7,058 nt of DNA from the NCBI GenBank assembly GCA_016927675.1, contig JAFGMF010000287.1, forward strand, positions 1 to 7,058. Direction: 5' to 3'. The first letter of the stretch is position 1, and the number at the start of each line of letters is the position of its first letter. The notes under the pieces were generated by a model, which saw only the letters and a list, made by a program, of their open reading frames with translations, searched no databases and was not told the DNA's origin. Positions 1 to 5,325 of this stretch are shown here, one piece after another. Both the position numbers and the translations under genes were made by a program. This stretch comes from Candidatus Cloacimonadota bacterium. Its GTDB lineage: Bacteria > Cloacimonadota > Cloacimonadia > Cloacimonadales > TCS61.

Positions 1-609
1 AATATCTTACTTTTTTTTATCCTTTCCATAGTTGTTGGATATTTCATTCTCAAACCGTTTTTCTTAAATCTTCAGAGGATTTTGCTGGATAATGTTGTTA
101 TTTCTCTTGCCGTGGCAATTGTTCTGCTTTACTCATGGTTTGCAGAAGTTACAGGACTGGCTGCAATTACGGGAGCATATTTTGCCGGACTTTTTATCGG
201 TCAGACTACTTATAAACATTCAGTACAGGATGGTATTTCTTTGCTGGGTAAATCCTTTTTTGTCGACGTTTTCTTTGTCGGCATAGGTTTGGAATTCAAT
301 TTATTTGAGATAGAAACCGAACCGGCATTTCTAGCTGGTTTCATTGTTCTGGCTATTTTAGGTAAGATTGTTGGGGCTGGTCTGGGATCAAGATTGAACA
401 GATTTGATCTCAGACGATCATTCAGGATAGGTGCAGGGCTTGTTCCCCGGGGCGAAGTAGCCCTGATTATCGCCAACATGGCTCTTGATAAAGGTTTGAT
501 ACCCACAGATATCCTTTCAGCAACAATCTTTATGGTGATAGCAAGCGCAGTAATAACGCCGATTCTGCTTAAATACGGTTTCACTGGTTTAGTCCGTAAA
601 TCCTTTTAA
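1..609 (+). CDS. CPA2/Kef-type cation:proton antiporter, C-terminal part (5' truncated)
   Basis: The reading frame is open from the first base, so the gene begins upstream; 202 C-terminal residues are visible. They are very hydrophobic, with about six membrane segments (around visible residues 1-18, 31-48, 52-68, 84-100, 109-128, 143-160 and 170-192, some being half-helices). Family hallmarks are GAYFAGL (58-64), FFVGIGLE (91-98), a Lys in LGKIVG (K122, in the place of the conserved core-helix lysine of NapA/Kef antiporters) and GLVPRGEVALI (146-156). Members exchange Na+ or K+ for H+ across the inner membrane. The catalytic Asp region lies upstream of the window. The protein stops just after the last helix, with no RCK/TrkA-N or UspA domain, unlike KefB/KefC. 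The next gene, 15 bases on, encodes an EIIA/PII-like protein that may supply regulation in trans. The family is confident; the ion is unknown. Confidence 0.9.
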   Translation, partial: NILLFFILSIVVGYFILKPFFLNLQRILLDNVVISLAVAIVLLYSWFAEVTGLAAITGAYFAGLFIGQTTYKHSVQDGISLLGKSFFVDVFFVGIGLEFNLFEIETEPAFLAGFIVLAILGKIVGAGLGSRLNRFDLRRSFRIGAGLVPRGEVALIIANMALDKGLIPTDILSATIFMVIASAVITPILLKYGFTGLVRKSF

Positions 610-624
610 GATGTAGGAGATAAT

Positions 625-1449
625 ATGTGGAAAAAGATAATTGACCGTGCTCTGATCGTGATCGATCCCAAAGCCGAGACGAAAAAAGAATTATTTGAAA
701 ATATGGTGACCCATGTCTATAATCACGATTATATAATCAATCAGAAAGAATTTTTAAAAGCTCTTTGGGAAAGGGAGAAAGTTTCCAATACGGAACTGGT
801 TCCGGGAATCGCTTATCCTCACGCCCGTAGTGAATCTGTTTCCCGTCTTTTTCTCTGTATCATTATTAGTCACAAAGGGATTGATTATGGTAATCCCGAA
901 ATGGGACCTGCGAAAATAATCTTCTTTCTCGGCTGTATTCCCGAACAGGCAAAAGAATATCTTCAGGTGCTGGCAAAATCAAGCAGATTATTAAAAAGTG
1001 CGGAATTTCAGGAAGAACTTATGAATTGTGTCAGCAGTGATGAAGTAGCAGATCTTCTGATCAGCAAGGGAGACGAGGAAAAAGATGGCGGAAACAGGGA
1101 AGATTTTCTTTTGATTCTCACTCTATTCGATGTCGGTCAGCAATCCGAGATCATGACATCTTTGGTAGAGGCAGGGATAACGAATGCTTCCATGGTGGAT
1201 TCAACTTCGATGGCTCGAAAATTAGCATATGAAATGCCGATTTTTGCAGGTTTGAGTTATATGGCTCAAGGAAAATCGAAAACATCCAGACTAATCTTTG
1301 CCCTGATAGATAATTCAACCACAGCACATAAACTGGCTGGTATACTAAAAGCAAACGGAATAGATCTGAGCAGAAAAGGAGTAGGCTTCATTCAGACCAT
1401 TAAAATTGACAATATAATCGGAAATCCTGAAGAGAACGTAGAATTATAA
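625..1449 (+). CDS. PTS EIIA (PtsN-like) domain fused to a PII-like domain
   Basis: This 274-residue cytosolic protein has two domains. Residues about 5-147 are a fructose/nitrogen-type EIIA domain, with the phosphorylatable His at H66 in the motif GIAYPHARS and a later segment (ISHKGIDYG, 81-89) typical of the fold. After a charged linker (about 148-160), residues 161-267 resemble PII-like small-ligand domains: LILTLFDVGQ, then a helix ending LVEAGITNASMVDS, then EMPIFAGL and IFALID. A lone PtsN is about 150-160 residues, so the second domain is a genuine addition. The ATG is preceded by TAGGAGA (614-620), a good ribosome binding site. The gene sits 15 bases after a CPA2 antiporter lacking a cytosolic domain and 2 bases before a sigma-54 response regulator. 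By analogy with PtsN, which controls K+ transport proteins in E. coli, I infer that it regulates the antiporter. It has no EIIB or EIIC neighbour here, so sugar transport is unlikely. Confidence 0.85.
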   Translation: MWKKIIDRALIVIDPKAETKKELFENMVTHVYNHDYIINQKEFLKALWEREKVSNTELVPGIAYPHARSESVSRLFLCIIISHKGIDYGNPEMGPAKIIFFLGCIPEQAKEYLQVLAKSSRLLKSAEFQEELMNCVSSDEVADLLISKGDEEKDGGNREDFLLILTLFDVGQQSEIMTSLVEAGITNASMVDSTSMARKLAYEMPIFAGLSYMAQGKSKTSRLIFALIDNSTTAHKLAGILKANGIDLSRKGVGFIQTIKIDNIIGNPEENVEL

Positions 1450-1463
1450 GAGTGTTTGCTTTG
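1448..1463 (+). promoter_or_regulatory. Ribosome binding site favouring the TTG start of the response regulator
   Basis: AAGAG at 1448-1452 stands 8 bases before TTG 1461. The competing GTG at 1452 has no purine-rich site at a usable distance; the nearest, GAAGAG at 1429-1434, is 17 bases away. Translational coupling to the preceding stop (1447-1449) could still favour the GTG. The difference is only three residues. Confidence 0.4.
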
Positions 1464-2819
1464 GAAAAGATATTGATTGTTGAAGATGATCTTACTCTTC
1501 AGAAACTCATGGCCGAATTTCTGTCAGAAGAGGGTTATAATGTTCTGACAGAGGCTAACGGACATGGCGCTGTTAACAGGATCAGTAAAGAAACCCCGGA
1601 TTTAATACTTCTGGACATCAATTTACCGGACCTGAACGGCCTGGAAGTTTTACGGAAAATAAAATCGGGAGCTACCAATCCAGTCACAATTATTGTCTCG
1701 GGTTCAACCGGAGTAAAAATTGCCGTAAAAGCCATGAAATTAGGAGCTTATGATTATATTGTAAAACCTTTTGACAATGATGAACTGCTGATGGTTATCC
1801 AAAAAGCTCTTAAAACCAGATATCTGCATCTGGAAGTTGAGAACCTCAGGAAACAGCTTTACGAGAATACCAGAGAAGATACATATTTTGGTAACAGCAA
1901 GTTGATCAAACAGGTTTTACAGGAAGTAGAACTGGTGGCTCCTACCTCAATGAGTGTGATCATTCAGGGGAAAAGCGGTACCGGTAAAGAAATCACAGCC
2001 AGGCTGATTCACAGTAAAAGCCTGCGCGGAGGAAATCCCTTTGTGGCAATCGACTGTGGGGCTATCCCTGAAACCTTGTTCGAGAGTGAACTTTTCGGGC
2101 ATGAAAAAGGATCCTTTACCGGAGCCGATGCTACAAAAACAGGCAAGTTCGAAGCTGCTCACCAGGGAACTCTTCTGCTAGATGAAATCACCAATCTACC
2201 TCTGGAATCTCAGGCTAAACTTCTCCGGGCTCTGGAAGAAAGAAAAATCCAGCGGGTCGGAGGTAAAAAACAGATCAAGGTTGACGTTCGGATAATTGCT
2301 ACTACGAATATGGATATTGCTAAGCTGACCAGAACAGGCAAATTCCGGGAAGACCTGTTTCATAGAATAAATGAGTTTTTGATCAATTTACCGGAATTGA
2401 AAGACAGAAAGGAAGACATTCTGCCTCTGGCCAGATTATTTCTCAAAGAAGCAAATTTAGATCTGAGCAGAAAAATCACAGATTTTTCTGACGAAGCTTG
2501 TCGGAAATTGCTGGATTATCAATGGCCGGGAAATATAAGAGAGTTGAAAAATACAGTTAAACGTGCCGTTTTAATGACGAATACAGATCTGATCACTCCG
2601 GAAGCTTTTACCATAAGGCAGGCAGGAATAGACTTTCAGGCAGGAGTACTCGATTCTGTTATTCCTCCCCTCAATCAGGCTGTTCGAAAACTGGAAGAAA
2701 ACCTTATCAGAATTGCGCTTAACCAATGTAATTATAATAAAACCCGTACTGCTGAGATTTTGCAGATCAACAGAAAAATATTATATCGAAAAATGCAGGA
2801 ATATAAAATTCCTTTATAA
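1452..2819 (+). CDS. NtrC-family sigma-54-dependent response regulator
   Basis: This 455-residue protein has three domains. The receiver (about 6-120) has acidic residues E11, D12 and D13, phospho-acceptor D55 (LILLDINLPD), S83 and K105. A helical linker (about 122-142) follows. The AAA+ domain (about 145-385) has Walker A GKSGTGKE (173-180), the sigma-54 contact loop GSFTGA (220-225; usually GAFTGA), Walker B LLLDEI (241-246), and WPGNIREL (358-365) with the sensor II arginine. A Fis-type helix-turn-helix lies at about 415-453. Phosphorylation should trigger ATP-driven opening of sigma-54 promoters, and a good one lies 162 bases downstream at 2981. No histidine kinase is visible. The start is uncertain: GTG 1452 is 2 bases after the previous stop, but TTG 1461, in frame, has AAGAG at 1448-1452 before it and gives the family-like N-terminus MEKILIVEDD. 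All key residues for phosphorylation, ATP hydrolysis and sigma-54 contact appear present. Confidence 0.95.
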   Translation: MFALEKILIVEDDLTLQKLMAEFLSEEGYNVLTEANGHGAVNRISKETPDLILLDINLPDLNGLEVLRKIKSGATNPVTIIVSGSTGVKIAVKAMKLGAYDYIVKPFDNDELLMVIQKALKTRYLHLEVENLRKQLYENTREDTYFGNSKLIKQVLQEVELVAPTSMSVIIQGKSGTGKEITARLIHSKSLRGGNPFVAIDCGAIPETLFESELFGHEKGSFTGADATKTGKFEAAHQGTLLLDEITNLPLESQAKLLRALEERKIQRVGGKKQIKVDVRIIATTNMDIAKLTRTGKFREDLFHRINEFLINLPELKDRKEDILPLARLFLKEANLDLSRKITDFSDEACRKLLDYQWPGNIRELKNTVKRAVLMTNTDLITPEAFTIRQAGIDFQAGVLDSVIPPLNQAVRKLEENLIRIALNQCNYNKTRTAEILQINRKILYRKMQEYKIPL

Positions 2820-2826
2820 AATATTC

Positions 2827-2925
2827 ATGAGGAGATTGAGTCACTTTGACAATGATATATTGACCAAAATGCTAGAAAAGATCCATTATGATTTGGACAG
2901 AATAATTCATAAGGCAGATAAATAG
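2827..2925 (+). CDS. Possible small ORF (32 residues), doubtful
   Basis: An ATG seven bases after the response regulator stop opens a 32-codon frame ending in TAG. The peptide is charged, and the stretch ILTKMLEKIHYDLDRII could form an amphipathic helix. No ribosome binding site precedes the ATG, since the upstream bases are AT-rich. AGGAG at 2830-2834 lies inside the frame, too close to TTG 2836 to serve it. I recognise no family. It is not a shifted tail of the regulator, whose helix-turn-helix is complete. It may simply be chance open frame within regulatory DNA. Confidence 0.2.
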   Translation: MRRLSHFDNDILTKMLEKIHYDLDRIIHKADK

Positions 2926-2933
2926 CCGTGAAT
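2905..2933 (+). repeat. Imperfect inverted repeat in the intergenic region
   Basis: The arms ATTCA (2905-2909) and TGAAT (2929-2933) enclose a second pair, GGC (2913-2915) and GCC (2925-2927), around an AT-rich centre. There is no following T-run, so it is not a convincing terminator. It lies about 50-75 bases upstream of the -24 box of the sigma-54 promoter, near the range where activators bind. Binding is inferred only from position. Confidence 0.3.
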
Positions 2934-2942
2934 ATTGATCAG

Positions 2943-2974
2943 CAAAGAACAATAATGGTATGGGATTGTTTTTG
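2943..2974 (+). promoter_or_regulatory. Inverted repeat upstream of the sigma-54 promoter, candidate operator
   Basis: The left arm CAAAGAACAAT (2943-2953) and right arm ATTGTTTTTG (2965-2974) pair over ten positions with one bulged G, around an 11-base centre. It ends six bases before the -24 element. A dimeric helix-turn-helix protein such as the adjacent NtrC-type regulator could bind here. It is closer to the promoter than most enhancer sites, which lie 80-150 bases upstream of the start, so another regulator or a weak AT-rich terminator for the upstream operon is also possible. Confidence 0.35.
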
Positions 2975-2980
2975 ATTCAG

Positions 2981-2996
2981 TGGCATATAAAATGCA
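2981..2996 (+). promoter_or_regulatory. Sigma-54 (-24/-12) promoter
   Basis: The sequence TGGCATATAAAATGCA fits the sigma-54 consensus TGGCAC-R-N4-TTGCW at nearly every informative position. The invariant GG (2982-2983) and GC (2994-2995) have exactly 10 bases between them. The departures are T for C at the sixth base and A for T at the twelfth, both common. Transcription would begin near 3006-3008, leaving a leader of about 30 bases with a good ribosome binding site before the lipoprotein gene. A sigma-54 activator gene ends 161 bases upstream, which strongly supports the call. Confidence 0.8.
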
Positions 2997-3022
2997 TTTG
3001 ATTATTCAGATAGAATAAGTTT

Positions 3023-3029
3023 GCAGGAG
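3023..3029 (+). promoter_or_regulatory. Ribosome binding site of the lipoprotein gene
   Basis: GCAGGAG stands 6 bases before ATG 3036 and decides the start. The in-frame TTG at 3021 would place this site inside the coding region and add five residues ahead of an already normal signal peptide, so it is rejected. Confidence 0.85.
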
Positions 3030-3035
3030 TTAAAG

Positions 3036-3635
3036 ATGAAAAAGATTTTGTTAATATTAATAGTGTCAAGTTCACTGATGTTTCTTGGTTGTGCCTTTGG
3101 TTCAATTTTTAATATATCAGATAATGATGTTACCGATAAGTCGAATATCGTTCTGAATTCCAGTTTTGAGGAAGGTGATATTGACATGGAGCATTTTCCC
3201 TTTAACTGGCATGTTCTTGAAGAGCAGTATGACATGATCAGGTTGGACAACACTAATTTTCGTTCCGGTAACAGCAGTATTCTGATTCAGAATCCCGATC
3301 AGAAGATAGCACTGGTATCAGAATCATTCACTATTGACCCAACCAGCGTATATTATTCCCGCTGTTTCGTGAAGTCAGACAGTCAGACTAAAAAGCCGTT
3401 GACACTTTACCTGTTTGCTTTCAACGATAACGGGGACAGGGTAAACTCTTACAGTAAAGAGTTCTATCCGGGCGATGACTGCTGGTCAAAGATCGATTTT
3501 GTCACCGGTTTTTTTCAATCTTCTGCCACGACCGGTAGAATTGTGATCAACATTCCCGACGATTCGGAGCAGAATTTCTGGATAGATGATGCAGAAAGTT
3601 ATCAGTTACACAGGTTTGCATTCAGTCAGGAATAA
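3036..3635 (+). CDS. Lipoprotein with carbohydrate-binding-like jelly-roll domain
   Basis: The 199-residue product begins with a lipoprotein signal peptide: MKK, a hydrophobic stretch, then FLGC with the lipidated cysteine at C19. The mature part (about 37-190) follows the pattern of CBM4/9-like galactose-binding jelly rolls: NSSFEEGD (41-48), a Trp in FNWHV (56-60), RSGNSSILI (76-84), YYSRCFVKS (106-114), W150 in the DDCWSKIDF stretch, and a C-terminal FWIDDAESYQL (181-191). Such domains bind glycans or serve as structural modules; no enzyme motif is visible, so a binding or surface role is inferred. C110 and C149 could form a disulfide. It should be anchored in the inner or outer membrane facing the periplasm, or exposed at the surface. 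A sigma-54 promoter sits about 40 bases upstream and an intrinsic terminator 41 bases downstream, so it appears to be a single-gene unit. The exact ligand and name are unknown. Confidence 0.85.
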   Translation: MKKILLILIVSSSLMFLGCAFGSIFNISDNDVTDKSNIVLNSSFEEGDIDMEHFPFNWHVLEEQYDMIRLDNTNFRSGNSSILIQNPDQKIALVSESFTIDPTSVYYSRCFVKSDSQTKKPLTLYLFAFNDNGDRVNSYSKEFYPGDDCWSKIDFVTGFFQSSATTGRIVINIPDDSEQNFWIDDAESYQLHRFAFSQE

Positions 3636-3676
3636 ACATGTGATCTCTCTGTTAAATCTCAAATGGCATAAATTGG

Positions 3677-3706
3677 AAAATCCCATCGACGATGGGATTT
3701 TTTTTT
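3677..3706 (+). terminator. Intrinsic terminator after the lipoprotein gene
   Basis: A perfect 11-base-pair stem, AAAATCCCATC (3677-3687) against GATGGGATTTT (3691-3701), closes on a three-base loop (GAC). The 3' arm runs into nine consecutive Ts (3698-3706). It ends the lipoprotein transcript and separates it from the barrel gene. The arms are symmetrical, but the T-run favours + strand use. Confidence 0.9.
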
Positions 3707-3720
3707 GATGAGTATGTTAT

Positions 3721-3749
3721 TTGACAAAATAAAAGGAATATTGTAAATC
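3721..3749 (+). promoter_or_regulatory. Probable housekeeping promoter of the barrel gene
   Basis: A perfect TTGACA -35 box (3721-3726) is followed at 17 bases by TAAATC (3744-3749), a weak -10 with TG just upstream in TTGTAAAT. The position right after the terminator supports a new transcription unit. Initiation would fall near 3756, at or next to the GTG start codon of the next gene, which is odd and leaves the -10 assignment uncertain. Confidence 0.45.
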
Positions 3750-3756
3750 TGATTAA

Positions 3757-5301
3757 GTGAAAAAAGAATACAAAATCAAGATCAGAATGTTGTTCTGTTT
3801 CCTGTTGTGTGCAGGATTGTTATCCGGTGAGAGCAGTATCTTAAACTTCAAAGGCGGAAAACAGCGGGTCACCTTCAGGCTTTTAACAGCGCTGACGGGA
3901 AGAACGGCCGGGCAATCAGATCCGGGCAATACCATTTCCAGTCTTGGCTCTGCCAGTTCCATCAATTTATCCAATCCGGCATCATTATCTGCAGATTATC
4001 GTGCAAATATGGTCAGTATGGGATTTCAGCCTCAATTGCAGTTCAATTCCAATTCTATCTATGATCTAAATCCCAGGGTGGAAAAATATATCAATAAAAT
4101 CGACATAATGGAAAATAATCCCGAGTATCCACAAGTAGAGCCATTGACTGGTCAGGCAGGCGGAGTAACAGACTTCTCCGGCAAGTTTGGTCTCTGGCGC
4201 GGATTTATCCTGGGTTTAGGTTTTCAGCGATCACTTGAGATTGATTTTAACATGAAAGCCAACGGTATGTCGGGAACATTTATCGATACGGGTTCGGAAG
4301 ATACCACCAGGGTTGATCTGAGCAGTTCGGCTAGTTTATCGTTTGAGAGCAGGATAAGTCAGATGGAATTCACTCTGAGTAAACAGCTGAATGAAAAATT
4401 TGCTCTGGGTTTGGGAACAGAACTGCTGAATATCTGGACTGAAGGATCCGGGTATCTCAATTTCGAGGGGATCATTCAGCGATATGGGGCAGAGTCGGAC
4501 ATTTTTCAGTCTTTTAATGATCCTGTTGACGGGATGAGTTTCAGTAACAGTTTAGATGACAGTTATGAATTTAAGCTTAAAGCTCAGGCTATCAGAGGGA
4601 AACTGGGTATTAGTTACAGAACGGGCAATAGAATATTTCTTGATCTTGTTATCAATACCGGCTGCCGAACTGATTTGAACGGTGATTTTTCCGCGGTGAT
4701 CCATTCTCTGGGAAGTATCGATTTGAGAGGATTAACAGAAGAAGAGTATCAGCTTTTCGATCAGACTCTGTTGGAACCCAGTAAATTGACTTTCACGAAC
4801 AGTCGGGAATATCAACTGCGTCGGGCGCGGATCAATCTACCGGGTAAAGTGGCTGTTGCCGGTGGGTATCAAACCAGGTTTCTTGATCTGATCCTGTCTT
4901 ATGAAAACGGATTTGGTAAATACAGTGTGGAATCATCTTTTCTGATCAGGGAAACAGGCAGAAAGAAAAACGGCAATATTTTTACGGATTTTGAAGAACA
5001 GGTGAAAAAACAATACGAAATTGGCTTGAAGGTCAATCATAGTTTTAAATTCGGGTTGAATCTGAAACATCCCGAGGGCAGAAGTAATTTTCAACTTGGT
5101 GTTCAATTGTATCTGCTCGAGCAGATATTGCACAATGTCAGCATAGAAAAAGATAAGGAACTCGAGTTGTTTAATCATCTGACATTACCCGTGATCACAG
5201 CCGGGTTTAACATCTCACTGAAAAGTAAACTGACCTGGAGTTTTAATTTGATCTCTTTTCCGGTGCAGGCATTAAGAACAGGGCTCAGTTATCAGTTATG
5301 A
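3757..5301 (+). CDS. Outer-membrane beta-barrel protein, FadL/PorV-like
   Basis: The 514-residue product begins with a signal peptide (MKKEYKIKIR, then a hydrophobic run to about residue 22). Near the mature N-terminus, LGSASSINLSNPASLSADYR (63-82) carries the NPA motif typical of FadL- and PorV-type barrels, where it belongs to the N-terminal hatch. The rest alternates hydrophobic and polar residues in short strands with many Gly, Tyr and Phe turns, for example FGLWRGFILGLGFQRSL (144-160) and FALGLGTELLNIW. It ends in an aromatic strand, GLSYQL. It should sit in the outer membrane, as a transporter for a hydrophobic compound or a shuttle factor for secreted proteins; the sequence does not decide between these. 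GTG 3757 is preferred because it supplies the positive signal-peptide head. It has no ribosome binding site, since AAAGGA at 3732-3737 is 19 bases away. In-frame ATG 3787 is the alternative, but gives an uncharged leader. The next gene follows after 24 bases, probably in one operon. Confidence 0.8.
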   Translation: MKKEYKIKIRMLFCFLLCAGLLSGESSILNFKGGKQRVTFRLLTALTGRTAGQSDPGNTISSLGSASSINLSNPASLSADYRANMVSMGFQPQLQFNSNSIYDLNPRVEKYINKIDIMENNPEYPQVEPLTGQAGGVTDFSGKFGLWRGFILGLGFQRSLEIDFNMKANGMSGTFIDTGSEDTTRVDLSSSASLSFESRISQMEFTLSKQLNEKFALGLGTELLNIWTEGSGYLNFEGIIQRYGAESDIFQSFNDPVDGMSFSNSLDDSYEFKLKAQAIRGKLGISYRTGNRIFLDLVINTGCRTDLNGDFSAVIHSLGSIDLRGLTEEEYQLFDQTLLEPSKLTFTNSREYQLRRARINLPGKVAVAGGYQTRFLDLILSYENGFGKYSVESSFLIRETGRKKNGNIFTDFEEQVKKQYEIGLKVNHSFKFGLNLKHPEGRSNFQLGVQLYLLEQILHNVSIEKDKELELFNHLTLPVITAGFNISLKSKLTWSFNLISFPVQALRTGLSYQL

Positions 5302-5325
5302 GTAATCTGAAATGAGAAGTTTATA

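Noticed and set aside
210..584. A 124-codon open frame on the minus strand.
   Set aside because: It lies wholly opposite the antiporter gene, has no recognisable motif and reads as a shadow of the membrane-protein codons.
1338..1353. A second -24/-12-like match (TGGTATACTAAAAGCA) inside the EIIA gene, about 100 bases before the regulator.
   Set aside because: Spacing fits, but only the GG and GC core matches well; it lies in coding DNA within a tight operon and is likely chance.
2713..2925. Longer open frame overlapping the end of the response regulator, suggesting a frameshifted tail.
   Set aside because: The regulator's own frame has a complete Fis-type helix-turn-helix and a normal stop; only the part from ATG 2827 is kept, as a doubtful small ORF.
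3664..3679. TGGCATAAATTGG before the terminator, resembling a -24 element.
   Set aside because: There is no GC at the required -12 position and the terminator hairpin follows at once.
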